The notes: a model not told the origin generated them from the letters alone. Shown: positions 31,665 to 43,451, counted from the first letter of the stretch. The stretch is 64,000 nt of DNA from Gari tellinella (GCA_922989275.2 OV277867.1:43824070-43888069); one strand, 5' to 3'. Program-made: numbers and translations.

Positions 31665-33140
31665 GCAAATTGTGTTATAACTTTGCTAAAAGGTAACATA
31701 AATCGTTTTAGATGGTGCCTAAACAAAGATAAATGATGTGCAATTTATTTGATATGCTGTTTAGGTAATTAGCTAATTTGCATAATTATGCATATTAATG
31801 AGTAATTGGAAAAATGCATTAAATTTGACAAAAATACACCTATTTTAACCTAAATATCATCAATATCTCTCCCAGATTGTAACATGAATACTCAAAACGT
31901 TTGAAACACAGTATATTAAACAAATTTATAACAAAAACATCGCAGTCGATAGTTTGAAAGTGATAAAATATTGGCAAAACCGATGGAAGGGTGGGTGGGG
32001 TAAAAACCCAATACGCACTAATATGGGTTGCAATATTGTGTTATATCTTTGCTTAATCATACTATAACTCGTACTAAATGGTGCCTAAACAAAGAAAATT
32101 GTTGTGCAATTTGTTTGATGTGTTGTTTAGCTAATTAGCTAAATTGCATAATTATGCATATTAATGAGCAATTAGAAATAACCATGATTTTTCACAGTGA
32201 ATATACCTATTTCAACGTAAATATCATTAATATCTCCCAAAGATACCAATATGAAGGGTGTAAATGTTTTGTATAAAATATAACTACACATTAACTACAA
32301 AAATGTCGCAATCGATAGTTTTAGTGATAAAATATCGCCCAAAGTGATGTTGGGATGGGTTGGGGAAAACCCAAATACGCACTAATATAGGATGCAATTT
32401 TGTGTTATATCTTTGCTGTATCGTGATATAAATCGTTTCCAACGGGCCTTAACAAAGAAAATCGTTATGCAAATTGTTTGATGTGTTATTCAGTTAATTA
32501 GCTAATTTGCATATATATGCATATTAATGAGCAATTCGAAACAAGCATATATTTTCGCCAAAAATACATACATTTTAAACTTAATATCATCAATATCTCT
32601 CAATTTGTAGAATGAAGACTGTAAATGTTTAGTAAACAATATGTTTATAAATTTACAACAAAAAATTCGCAATCGATAGTTTTACATGATAAAATATCTT
32701 CCAAAGCGAAAGGGAGCCCAAATAAACACAAATATAGGTTGCAATAATAGGCTACGTATTCGCTACATCGTAATTTAACTCGTTCTTAACGGTGCCTAAA
32801 CAAAGCAAATCGTTTTACAATTTGTCTCATGTGTTGTTTTGCTAATAAGTAGTTTTTCATAATTATGCATATAAATGCGCAATTGGAAACATTATTATAT
32901 CAGATATATAGCGCTCTTTTCACACAAGAGATGTGCGTTCAAAAGCACTTCACATGAAATCATATAAATGTAAAATACATTGAAAATACACTTTGTTAGC
33001 CAAAATATCATTAATATCTCTCTCACTTTGCAACAAGAAGGTTGTAAATGTTTGATACACAGTGGAAAATCGACGGCTTTATCAAATAAAGCATCGTCCA
33101 AGCGATGGTGGGATTGTTGAGGGAAGCCACACACGCTTAT
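31665..33140 (+). repeat. Tandem satellite, about 360-bp unit, four copies
   Basis: TAATTAGCTAATTTGCATAAT followed by TATGCATATTAATGAG(C/T)AATT occurs near 31768, 32131, 32493 and, decayed, 32843. Spacings are about 366, 361 and 350 bp. Each unit also has GTGTTATA(A/T)CTTTGCT, GGTGCCTAAACAAAG, AATATCAT(C/T)AATATCTC and TCGATAGTTT in the same order. The fourth unit is interrupted near 32905 by a piece related to the complement of 53716-53765 (GCGCTCTTTTCACAC). There are no open frames of note. Confidence 0.8.
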
Positions 33141-33284
33141 AGCAGTTTTTTCAATACGTATGCAGTATGTGACTTCAAAGCAAACTATTTTAACGTTGAA
33201 AATTACCATTACTATTAATAGGTATAAATATACTACCGGGATTATGACTATCTCAGAATGTTCTTTGTACACCTTGTTTATATA

Positions 33285-33425
33285 AGTGCAGACCCGGTGG
33301 GTCTTTTTCTACGGTTTAGGGTCATGTTTTTACGTAATAAAATGACCCGGGTCATTATTCTACGTAGTGACATGACTCATGGGTCATTTTAGCAGGGATG
33401 GGTCATTCTACTGCGTTACACTAGG
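33285..33425. repeat. Family U minisatellite, copy 6
   Basis: GGGTCATGTTTTTACG, AATGACCCGGGTCATTATTC, TACGTAGTGACATGAC and GGGTCATTCTACTGCG alternate in both senses. The right edge is GCGTTACACTAGG, a variant of the edge motif TTACACCGG. This copy has TACGTA where others have TTCGAA or ACGACATCG. Confidence 0.5.
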
Positions 33426-33539
33426 TCAAATGTAATTCATTATATCTTAAACAAGTGCCATAAAATGATCATATAGCGGCTGTGTGCATGCATGTTTATG
33501 AATGTAATAATGTTACATTTTGGTGGAGTCTTACCACTC

Positions 33540-33717
33540 TGCAAGTTCGAGTAGTGTGTGTATCATATCCTCCTTCGTCCCATTGAGGACATCAAACCAG
33601 TGACTAATAGATGTACCTGACCTAAATTTGTTGAATGTGTGTTATGGAAATTTCTCATGTATTTGTACACATGCAAACTGAGACAATAAAGAGTACTTTG
33701 AATTTGAATTTTGGAAG
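33540..33717 (+). repeat. Probable LINE or SINE 3' terminus with TTGAATTTGAATT tail
   Basis: The sequence runs to ACAATAAAGAGTACTTTGAA and TTTGAATTTTGG. A polyadenylation-like AATAAA just before a short repeated TTTGAA tail is the usual 3' end of many non-LTR elements. No coding part is visible upstream. Confidence 0.35.
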
Positions 33718-33839
33718 TACTAATGCCTTAGCCGTGCGGGCGAGGTCAGGAGAAACATATCACCACACTTTATCTTTGGTGTAACTAACCAATATATCCA
33801 CAGCACATTATAAATACAATCATAACTATCATTGTCTTC

Positions 33840-34302
33840 ATTAAAGGTCATGTTGATGGAGTTGTTGTAGTCGACACCTTCATCAATGTCAACATCATCC
33901 TCTGAGTCAGTGACAATGTCGCCGTTATCTATGGCTGGATCTTTTGTTTTCTACTAGCTCTGGGTACAGATTGTTGCCTTCCGTCCGTTGGTACGTGATC
34001 TGTACGCAATCATCTCCCGTATAGTTATAAACGAATGAGCTTGGAATATCTGCTAAATGGTCCAGTACCAATTCTTAGAATAAGGACAGATACTTCGCAC
34101 GCAAAATGTGCATCCTGAGTGATAAACGACAAGGGGGAAACGTTGGTCGGATATTTTTGTTGTTGAAAGCAGTCGACTCGACACGCAGCTTGTTTATGTC
34201 ATTGAAGATTGGCCTATTGGGATGGTATACACGACAGGACAACTCTTCAAGAAGAGACATGTGTTCTCCTTGTACTTCAACGTGTTTGCATTTTTCTAGC
34301 AA
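33840..34302 (-). pseudogene. Degenerate ORF fragment, possibly repeat-borne
   Basis: On the minus strand 34302-34075 reads EHMSLLEELSCRVYHPNRP, FNDINKLRVESTAF and TFPPCRLSLRMHILRAKYLS. From memory this order loosely recalls the C-terminal part of a multicopy protein common in mollusc and cnidarian genomes, with PPCxxSLxxHxxRAxY as its strongest motif. Further on, after frame changes, come an acidic stretch (TDSEDDVDIDEGVDYNNS, about 33910-33860) and YNNSINMTFNEDND. I cannot name the family with confidence. If real it is broken by at least two frame changes. Confidence 0.3.
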
Positions 34303-35791
34303 TCACAAGCAAGGGTTCCGAAATCTTTTAAACATTTTCGTTGCATTGTCATAGCATGTAAAGGCATGAATGCATTAAATAGGTTTTACAAATGTATTGG
34401 CATGCCTCAAAATCACACCACGCACGTTTAACATGCCTTCAACACCAGCATAGAATGGTATCTACCATTATGAGTTATTCCAAACTGGTGTTTAATAGCA
34501 TGCACTTGAATGTATTTGAATTGGTGCCTCATCCGAAATGTAGCCTAGAGTTTGTCAGCGTGCAGTTCTAACGCTTCAATTACCAGAATGCCTGGTACGA
34601 AAATATTACTGTCACATTGTACATGTTTTTTTTAAAATAACTGGGTGATGACCAGCAAATAAAGCTGCAAACGCATGCAAAACAAAACAAACATACGATC
34701 AATTTCCGTGTTTGTACAATGCGTCACTATACTCACATCAGCATCAGCAGGTGAACTACAAACTTTTAGAAGGATGCAAAAATGAACTATTTTCTTTTTT
34801 TAAATCACCCATGCATCAATTCTTTTGCAAATTCATTAAACATTTCCTGCTGGTTCAAGTCCTCACAAAGAAAAACAGTCAAATTGCTAGGAAGTTCAGT
34901 TGACTACTGCACACACCTCCTGTTTTTATTTCCTCTTTTTTCTGGGTTCCAATTGATCGTCATACTCATCTTCGAGAAAGCATACCATCAATGTAAACCA
35001 TGTAATTTTCTTCAACAAGCACACAATGTATTACACAAAGCCGTCCCTAAAATAGTATTTCATGGTCACAGTGCTTATTGGAAGAATTATTTAGACAAGC
35101 ACAGCATCATCGATAATATCAGTGGTATGCGAGTGTCCAAATCGGGCAGTCAAAACTTTTACTCTTGGCTCAGTGATGCATACGGCCTTTCTTTGTTTGG
35201 AAGGTGTATAGGTAAACATTTCATTGGTAAGGAAATACTCATTGGCACTGCATTAAACATTGGCTGCAAGTAATAATAAAGTAACTGTAACGTGTTGGAA
35301 ATCTCAAAGTTTCAAAGTGGCTCAGACAAAAAACCTTGAAAAACACAATGTTAACTGTTGATACTATAACAGTGAATATTTTCTTTTGGGAACAAATTTG
35401 TTTGTTTAGAAAGTGTATTTCATGCTACATTTTAATGTTTATGACCTTCTCCGCCACATTAGGGGGTGTATTGAATTATCGAAGTCCAGCAGTTTATAAT
35501 TATTTGCCATTAAAGGGATTTCAAAGATCTCCAAAGGCATCTACCAACGCCATCACATCCCAGTCAATAAAATTATTGTCATCTTGGAATTCAGGGCGTT
35601 GTTCTTGGTACATACCAGTCTATACAACAATATTTTGTTTTAAAAAGCTTGAATCCTTATACGTTATTGTATTTTTGGATTCTTTTGTAGGAGATTTTAC
35701 ACACTCGTTGATGTATTTATTTTAACATTTTACATAATAATATCTGCACCATATAACACTTTTATGTTTCTCGGTGCCGTTAATCGCTGTC

Positions 35792-35822
<31 letters not shown>

Positions 35823-37569
35823 TAATCAATCAATCAATCAATCAATCATATAGCGGGCACGTGTGGCATTAGAAAATGCCCTTATTGATTTCTAAGCCCA
35901 TGTAGTTACCCCTTTTAAACTCATTATGCACAAATTGGATGGCTCTATTAAAGTCTAGATCACGGATGTGGTTTGGCAGATTTATAACATACTGAAAATA
36001 GTCCAATATGTTTGAAGACTCATAAAATCAGAAAATCAAACGGTTCAATATGAAATCTAAATTCTGCTGTGATGACAAAATTCCAGTAGCATTTATGGCG
36101 CAATATAAATCTTCAGTGTCTTTCTAAAGAATTTACAGAGCATATACTGAGGCCTAGTGTATGCATTTTGTTTGAAAATGTGATGGATGCCATTGAAGGG
36201 ATAAGCTCTGCCACTAGTCAAGATACCACAATTAGTGCGTGTTGTTGTCCTCCCAATAGTCTAAACAGACTCAAAACGCAGCATATGTGCTTTGTTCCAA
36301 GTGCAACAAGGATGGCTGCCTCACCGTGTTATGTCTGCGGATATTGCTACTGAAGTTTTTTTTCAAACATGAAGACAGGCTGATCGGCTACCAGTACTGG
36401 TGACTGACATGCATTGGTAATGTATTTGGCCTTATGGAGGACTTTCCTTCCTTGTCAAACTATTGAAGGACGGTAAGAAGACTCAATGAACTGAACAAAC
36501 ATGTATGACCTAGATGGTGGAGTAGCTTAAAAACTGTGTGATACTGGCAAAGTATGCTGCCTATAAATTCCTGTCACCCGCTTCAAGGGATAGATTATAC
36601 ACTAGGTTTTATACGTGTTTCAACAACATATGACCTTCTTAAATAGTATTTGGGTGAGTGCAAGATCGAGGAATATACTGATTCTTGATCCTCAAGGCAT
36701 GAACTTGAACAGCAATATGATTTTGATGATGATTTAATGACTTACTTATTGAAACAACATATTAAAACACGATAATATGTTAAGGCATTATAATGTCGAA
36801 ACCTTTGTCATTTTCAATGCAATATGGTCGCGTTTTGCTATAATTTGCTTATTTGACCTTACAAGCACAGTTTTAAGTCATTTTTAACGTCAGTAATGAA
36901 CTTATCGACCACAAATTAGCTAGAATTCATGTATCACACATTGTTACATGTCAAATTATTTCCGGGTATTGGTTAACTTTTCAAAATGGCCGACAAAATG
37001 GCTGACGGCAGCCATCTTGGATTTTTAGATGTTGTGTTTGTTATTTTCTTATGATTTTATGTCATTTCCATACAATCGGAAACATTTGCAGTATGATTTG
37101 TAGAGAAACACACTTAGCACCCCTACAAATAGGTGCGTATACTGGGGAAAAGAAGCAGGAATTTCAGCATTCAGGGGCAGATAATCAATGCTAATTTCCC
37201 GACCTATCCGGCGGCCGTTTCACATCCAACAAGTGCCATTCTATAGGGAATACTTCATGCTTTAACATGATATATGTCTCATAAAGTCCGCCAAGGGGGG
37301 ACCTAGGGTCCAGTCAGCCCTGAATCTATATCTAAAGATTTCTCTATGTATATTACATCAGTTTAACCAATTCTATTTCTCGATCGTGTGAAACTGAGGT
37401 TGAGTTTAATTTAATAGCAACACCTGGTCAAACAGGATAAACAATGTTATAGGTCCTTAGTGGTCGTCATAAATAAAGAGTTTATCAATCTTTTCCAGCA
37501 GATTGTTTAGCCGAGGAAATTTAATATCATTTCTGTCCTCCTGACATCATTTGGCCCTTTGTAAATCTA
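34303..37569. other. Long gene-free stretch with microsatellites
   Basis: The frames at 34782-35273 (163 codons) and 35336-35725 (129 codons) have no recognised motif and codon content like the flanking AT-rich DNA. A (TC)n then (AATC)n microsatellite lies at 35788-35849. AATGGCTGACGGCAGCCATCTTGG at about 36990-37020 is a small palindrome with a YY1-like CCATCTTG. No gene can be supported. Confidence 0.4.
35788..35849. repeat. Compound microsatellite (TC)n-(AATC)n
   Basis: Alternating TC/TCTG runs to 35820 and then about six AATC units to 35847. Confidence 0.9.
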
Positions 37570-38565
37570 GAAAAGACGTCACACCACATGGCCCCGACAC
37601 AATTGTTTTTGAGAGATACAAATCGTCACAAGGTATATATAGAGACAAGGGGTACAACTGATTGTCAGTTTATTCTCACCCTATTTCGACAAAACCGGCC
37701 ATATCATGAATAGATATTGATGAACCGACACATTTGTTGCATTTCTGTCTAGCGAATATAATACCCTTCCATAAAAATATTACATAAAGCCAACTGTAAG
37801 CATGCACTTTCAACAGTAACTTCGTCTACCCACTGAAATCACCAACGTTTGGAGAACGGGACAGGGGTTCGTTCACAGCCGACACAGCATTGACCACAAC
37901 TGTACGCTTGTTAAGGCAGTATAATCGAGCATTACCGTCATTGACCACTACTGTACGCTTGTTTAGGCGGTAATATCGAACATGACAATAATACAGTTCC
38001 ATAGATATACATTTTATACACCGATCAAACCTGATTTCTTCTCAAATCGTTGCCGTTCCAAAAAAGCTTACATGTACCAGAATAGCTTTACTGCCGATAA
38101 AAACATGCGAATTTGTTGTTGGTAAGGGAATAATTTGAGAATAGTTCAGTTTTGATCTGTGCCAAAACTGGATATCTATGAAACTCTATGACTGTTCTGC
38201 TCGATAATTCCGCCTACACAACCGTACAGTAGTGGTCAATTCTGTGTCGGCTGTGAACGAACCCCTGTCCAATTTTCCGAAAATCGGTGATTTCAGTGAG
38301 TGGACGCAGTTACTTTTGAAAGTGCATGCTTACAGTTGGCCTTATTTTATGTTTATGCTATGGAAGTGTATCATATCAGCTAGACAGAAATGCAAAAAGG
38401 GTTTTGTTTCATCAATTATTATTCATGATATGCCAGGTTTTGTCGAAATAGGGTGGGAATATACTGACAATCAGTTGTACCCTTTGTCACTATACATGTA
38501 TATACCTTTTGACGATTTTCCCCTAAAAATCAATCATGTCGGATCCCTTTGCGTCACCCCTGTTA
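37570..38565. repeat. Imperfect palindrome of about 1 kb (foldback-like)
   Basis: Left-arm blocks reappear inverted on the right at symmetric positions. They are ACAAGGGGTACAACTGATTGTCAG (37645) with CTGACAATCAGTTGTACCC (38463), CCAACTGTAAGCATGCACTTTC (37791) with GAAAGTGCATGCTTACAGTTGG (38318), and ACAGGGGTTCGTTCACAGCCGACACAG (37861) with its complement at 38245. TCAAACCTGATTTCTTCTCAAAT (38024) pairs with 38115-38155. The centre is near 38068. The left arm carries an extra tandem copy of about 51 bp (37891-37990, ATTGACCAC(A/T)ACTGTACGCT). The arms have diverged by substitutions and small indels. Confidence 0.75.
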
Positions 38566-38671
38566 GAATTGAAATTGGTCGTCTCCAAAGTTTGCTAGAA
38601 GGATCAAGGATTTATCCCTTTTTGACACAAATACCATTGAGAATTAAGTTAATGTAGTATTGACTAATATA

Positions 38672-38676
<5 letters not shown>

Positions 38677-38702
<26 letters not shown>
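38677..38702. repeat. (TA)n microsatellite
   Basis: About 13 uninterrupted TA units. Confidence 0.9.
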
Positions 38703-38800
38703 TGATAGAGGGAAACAATTTACTTTTAAGAGCACAGTCATGTTTAAATCCCATTTTAATCATCCTTCTGATTACGATAAGTTCTGTTTTCTGTTTTCAA

Positions 38801-39063
38801 AATAATATACACTTAACGAATCTTCTAACTGTGCAATTTTCTTTTCGCTACATATCTGTTATTTATAAGAATTTCTACACAATTTTTTGCGTGTTGGCTA
38901 TTGACGCACATTGAAATGTCATATCGTTATCAAAAGTTAAAAAAAAGTTGTGTAAAGACCCAGTGAACCATGAAACGACAAAATACTAAATTTGCACGAG
39001 GATATCGTGCGTGTAGAGGGGATATATCATTCAGCTACTAGGAACGGCCGACTGAAGACGTGT
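38801..39063 (+). repeat. Left terminal repeat region of the retroelement (outer repeat plus A1)
   Basis: 38801-39000 matches 43796-43994 with few differences (AATAATATACACTTAACGAA to GCACGAG). It runs directly into A1 (GAGGATATCGTGCGTGTAGA to GACTGAAGACGTGT), which matches 43534-43605. The junction is at the shared GCACGAG. Confidence 0.75.
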
Positions 39064-40929
39064 ATTTCGCTAGGTAGTCTACTGAAGAAGTACATGTACA
39101 AACGCCGGGCGACATAGCTTTACGTTTAGGAGAGAAAGTTTGCCAGAACTCAGTTCCAAACCTATGTCCAGGGCTTCTGATGCTTATGGGTTACGGGAGG
39201 CGGTGTGACGTTTAACTCTCAGTGGATGCAGATTTATGCATTAAAGATAAGTATTTTCATGATAAATATAATGAGGTAAAGATAATTTCAATGTTTGCAA
39301 ACAAGGTCAAAATGAAATTATTGCTTGAAATTAAATTAAGAGAGAAAATCCATTGGAGCTTATGAATTTATTTCTATAGATACTATAGAATGTATATAAG
39401 ATTCCGTACTTTTCTTTGTCCGAGAAAAATGTTTTTGAAAAACAATAAGTTGGAAGAAACAGAGTCAGCATTGCATTTATTAATGAATGTTAGCATATTT
39501 ATCAGACAAGGCTTTATAGAAATTATGCTGTTCGCATGTATTTACAGTTGTTAACCCACTGTCTGTTTGAATCCTAAATAACGATAAACATCTTGTTTCA
39601 GACGTGCGTGCTTTAACAAACATGTTTGGAAACAGAGTATGAAATATGAGGATTTCATATTAGCACTGATGTATTTAGAGAAAAATGGATGGACGATTTA
39701 AGTTTGACGTTCTCTCTGCTTATCATTTTCTTGTTATATACATTATGTTTTACCCATGAACAGAATATTTAGGGGTTTATACAAAAGATGTAAAGAAAAA
39801 ACATTATATTACATTTTATTACTTTTTCTCGTTTTTGCCATTCGCTCTCGGAGAAACACCCTATCTGTAAAAAAAACAAAAAAACAAAAAAAAACAACCC
39901 AAAAAACCCCCCAAAAAACCCCAAAAACCACCCGTCTACTCACTGCTAAGTTGAGAGGTCAAAGTAAAGAATGTTATTACGTTATTAGACGACTGTTTAT
40001 CACAGTCGGCTTATATACATGTACAAAAACGTCTGCTGAAGTAAAACGTGGTTTGCTTAAATCTTGATTTGTTATCAAAGCAGGAACATATCTTTGTTAA
40101 ATTCTAGCATGGCTTTGTGCTCTGTTGATTTATTGAGAGGTTATGGTTATTATACCTTAAGAAGAATAGATAAAGCGTAAATAACTATAACAGGGTTGAA
40201 AAGTAAAGGGTGAGTTGTTGTGCTATATGTCGTTTGCTTTGTTGTCGAATCATATTGATGAATACTGTTATGGCCCGATTTCTCATATTATGTCGAGATA
40301 TTTAAGTATAAACACGTTGTAAGCTCGATCTTGTAATTCTGATATCAAAAAGGGGCATGAAAGCTTAGATTAGTTGTCGTTATGGAAATACATCTTACTT
40401 CTTTGAATGTTTAAATTCCTTGTCAGCCTGTCGCATGTTTAAAAGTTGTATACAGTCAAGCTTCAATAAGCGGACATGAAGTTGTCACAGTTCATGGCGT
40501 TCCCAAGGAACGTGACCGATGAGGAATCGGTTAAATCGTATTCTTAGTGTGAGCTTTACGAGGTTTACAGGGTTCTTAAGTCCTTAAGTATATAGTTGTT
40601 TTTGGTGTCCTAAAACCGCAAGTCTTGGTTCTTTTTACGATTGATCGATAATTTAAAAGTATTTGTTTCCAGGTCATTCTGCTGAGCAGAGTAATAAGGA
40701 AGATGCAGTTTGGTCCTTAAAAAAAAAAAAAAGGGGGTGGAAAGCGGCTTAATTTTGACCTTTGATTAATAACAACTTTGTTTTGACTTAAGATCATTCA
40801 TTAAAGACTGAATAGTTTAGTAAGAATGGTACAGGTATGTTTGGTAATGAAGATTTGAGGTGTAAAGCGTTATTGAACGTACTACCCCTGTGTGAATGGG
40901 GTGCTATATAGAGCAATAGAATTCGATGA
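39064..40929. other. Retroelement interior without recognisable coding sequence
   Basis: No RT motif (such as the YxDD box) could be read in any frame. The 103-codon frame at 39756-40067 crosses an A/C-rich run (AAAACAAAAAAACAAAAAAA) and is not convincing. At about 40826-40850 the peptide GTGMFGNEDLRCKAL repeats a motif also seen at 41308-41345 (GIFGNEDLKFNVL). Confidence 0.4.
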
Positions 40930-41345
40930 CTGGTCAATTAGTGGCAGTATTTTAGAATGATTCAGTCTAGGTGGGGTCAGTTCGATACAGATTGTTTCCC
41001 ATCTGATCATAATGGCAAATTACCTAAGTTTTACTTTAGAGTTTGGTGTCATAATTCATCTGGAGTAGATGCGCTTACAGTTGACTGGGGCGACAGTTTG
41101 GGTCTTTTTGTACCACCAACTACTGTTATTGCTAAAGTTTGAAAGAAAATGCAGTTTTGTAACACTACAGGGGTGTTAGTCTTGTCTGAATGGCGTTCTG
41201 AGAATTTCTGGTCGATGGTTCGTGATGAAAGTGGTCGGTTTTAACAGTTCGTTAAAGACCTTATGTACTTGCCGACTGCAAAGATTTCTATAAACCGTGT
41301 AAAAATGGCGTAGGAATATTTGGCAATGAAGATTTGAAATTCAAT
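40930..41345 (+). pseudogene. RNase H-like C-terminal part of a tyrosine-recombinase retroelement
   Basis: In one frame the sequence reads FDTDCFPSDHNGKLPKFYFR, VWCHNSSGVDALTVDWGDS, LFVPPTTVIAKV, a stop (41140), then CNTTGVLVLSEWRSENFWSM, another stop, and QFVKDLMYLP. The run (F)DxDxFxSxxNxKLPxFxxRxW, DAxxxDW, PPxxxIxxV, CxxxGxLxxxxWxSxxFW is what one finds at the end of the RT-RNase H protein of DIRS-like elements. Two in-frame stops and a later frameshift (GIFGNEDL) make it dead. The RT domain that should precede it is missing. Confidence 0.65.
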
Positions 41346-41405
41346 GTGTTGACTATCTATGTTGTGTTTTAGTAACTAACCCTGTATAGGCAGCGTTTGA
41401 AAGCC

Positions 41406-42045
41406 AGTTGATAAATAGCCTGTATGGACTGTTGTTATATAGCCTGTATTGGCTGTTGATATATAGCCTTATAGGCCGCTTATATATAACCTTATATACT
41501 GTTGAAATATAGCCTTATGGGCTGCTGATATATAGCCTGTGTAGTCTGGAAGGCGTACTGTATATGCTGTTGATATATAACCTTATAGGCCGCTGATATA
41601 TAGCCTTATATACTGTTGAAATATAGCCTTATAGCCTGCTGATACATAACCTTATAGGCCTCTGATATATAGCCTTATATACTGTTGAAATATAGCATTA
41701 TAGGCTGCTGATATATAACCTTATAGGCCGCTGATATATATAGCCTTATATACTGTTAAAATATAGCCTTATAGGCTGCTGAAATACAGCCTTATAGGCT
41801 GCTGATATATAGCTTTATAGGCTGCTGATATATAGCCTGTGTAGGCTGTTGATATATAGCCTGATAGGCTGCTGATATATAGCATTATGGGATGCTGATA
41901 TATAGCCTTATAGGCTGCTGATATATAGCCTGTGTAGGCTGTTGATATATAGCCTGTGTAGGCTACTGATATATAGCCTTATGGGCTGCTGATATATAGC
42001 CTTATAGGCTGCTGATATATAGCCTGTGTAGGCTGGAAGGCGTAC
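41406..42045. repeat. 23-bp minisatellite, about 27 units
   Basis: The unit is GCCTTATAGGCTGCTGATATATA with variants (CCTGTGTAGGCTG, TGTTGAAATATA). AGCC and GGCT flank TTATA, so each unit can fold back. A higher-order pattern is visible: GGAAGGCGTACTGTAT occurs at about 41549 and again at 42028. The array lies between the RNase H and recombinase remnants. Confidence 0.9.
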
Positions 42046-42369
42046 TGTATGCCTGTCAATTAGCCGAAGTCGGCTTTTTGGGACTATGCGTGGTGTTGCG
42101 CACAGGGTTTGTTTTGAATATACATGTATGTTTATTTCAATGTGTCTTAAAAGGCTTTTTGTTTGACGCTTTGTAAATTTTATTTACATTTCAAGATTGC
42201 TAAATCTTTGCGAACTCATCTCGATGCATTGTACATGTAGCCTGGGTCCGCAAAGTTTGACTGTGCTTTTTGGTCGTGAACCGTCATATTTACAGAATAA
42301 CGAGTTTTCTGTAATTTATTTCATTTAATCAAATTTCGTTTTTATATTTGTTTTTGCCGCAGTTATGGT

Positions 42370-42750
42370 GATGACATAGAGCAGTCGCGGGACGTTTTGT
42401 TAGACAGGGTCTCCTTGCTGACGGAGTTACTCGAGGGTTCAAGAGCTAGCAGCACGTATGTGTATTACAAGCACGGATTCAGACGCTGGGCGGCTTGGGC
42501 TCTGGGTGATGGACTTTCCAGTGGGGATATCTTGCCTGCCAAATCGTTTCACGTGGCACTGTATCAGACGTCGTTTGTTCAAAGTGGCACTGAGTAACAG
42601 ACTGAGTGGTAGGGATGTGGCCGGCCAAAGCGTTTCTCATGTGGTCATTTATCTGTTATATTTAATTCAGATAGCTAATTCGCCGAGTCCAGTTTTTAAT
42701 GCTTTCTATAGTATCAGGTGGTTTCATGGTTCGTTTGATGTTTTCTGTAT
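42370..42750 (+). pseudogene. Tyrosine recombinase/integrase N-terminal (core-binding) domain remnant
   Basis: The frame at 42370-42597 reads LLTELLEGSRASSTYVYYKH, GFRRWAAWAL, SSGDILPAKSFHVALYQTS. The pattern of a helix ending in SxAxSTYxxYxxGFxRWxxW and then LPAxxFxVALYxxS is the SAM-like N-terminal domain found before tyrosine recombinase catalytic domains in retroelements. In another frame 42640-42750 continues the family with LIQIANSPSPVFNAFYSIRW. Between them, 42610-42660 looks like a second degraded copy of the PAKxFxV segment. The catalytic R-H-R-Y residues are not seen. An AG acceptor-like TTTTTGCCGCAG precedes the first frame at 42350. Confidence 0.6.
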
Positions 42751-43365
42751 AAATCTATAAATATGAAACTCCCTGTAATTATAGATATGCTTTAGGACAT
42801 CCGATATGCATAATAAGTTTAAAGTGGGAGATGTGAAATAACAAAGAACAATTTATGCTTGTATGTTATCTAAGAGAGGGTTTGCTGAGAAGTGACGAAC
42901 TGCTTAAACGCAGGAGTGATATTTAATTTAATCCAGTGTATATGAGTGTTTATTGAGGGTAGTAAAACGGACAAATATCGGAATGGTGCATGGATCCTCA
43001 TTGTCAGGACTGGTATCGAAAAATGACCAGTTATGATCTTAAGATGTATATACATGTACCAGATGTATACAATTCAGATTTTAGATGCTTAAGTAGTAAT
43101 TTTCAATATATAGTTATTAAGTAATTTTCTCTAAACTCTTAAAATAATGTTTTCTCTGCGTAAATTGCACAAATTAAATTGTGCGAGTGAGTATATAGAA
43201 TGGCATTTCGTTTATGCGGTTATGTGGTCTTCAAAAGAGTTGTCGCATTGTGTGTTCACTCATACATTAAAAAGATGTTCAGGGTTTCCAATTTATTGGG
43301 TTTGTAAATGTAGTACATCCTCTGAGGAGTATTATTGGCGGACGTGATGCCCGTTCTTTTAGCTT

Positions 43366-43451
43366 CAGTCGGTCGAGCTACCTACGGCTTATACCAAAAC
43401 ATGTGTGTTGTCTGTTTATTAAGTCAGTCAACGGTATGAATAAGGGAAATA
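43366..43451 (+). repeat. B1 repeat of the retroelement
   Basis: CAGTCGGTCGAGCTACCTAC through GAATAAGGGAAAT matches 43714-43799 with one clear substitution (GTGTGTTG against GTGTTTTG). Confidence 0.8.

Noticed and set aside
34782..35273. 163-codon open frame
   Set aside because: It has no recognised motif, no good splice or start context and AT-driven composition, and a second frame overlaps its start. Chance is the simpler reading.
35336..35725. 129-codon open frame
   Set aside because: No recognised domain and a composition rich in F, Y and I, as expected for translated AT-rich DNA.
36990..37020. YY1-like CCATCTTG as a promoter element
   Set aside because: It is a single short motif within a small palindrome, and no gene is nearby.
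38232..38657. 141-codon open frame
   Set aside because: It lies wholly within one arm of the 1-kb palindrome, and its mirror in the other arm is not open. I keep it as a note to the palindrome and do not call a gene.
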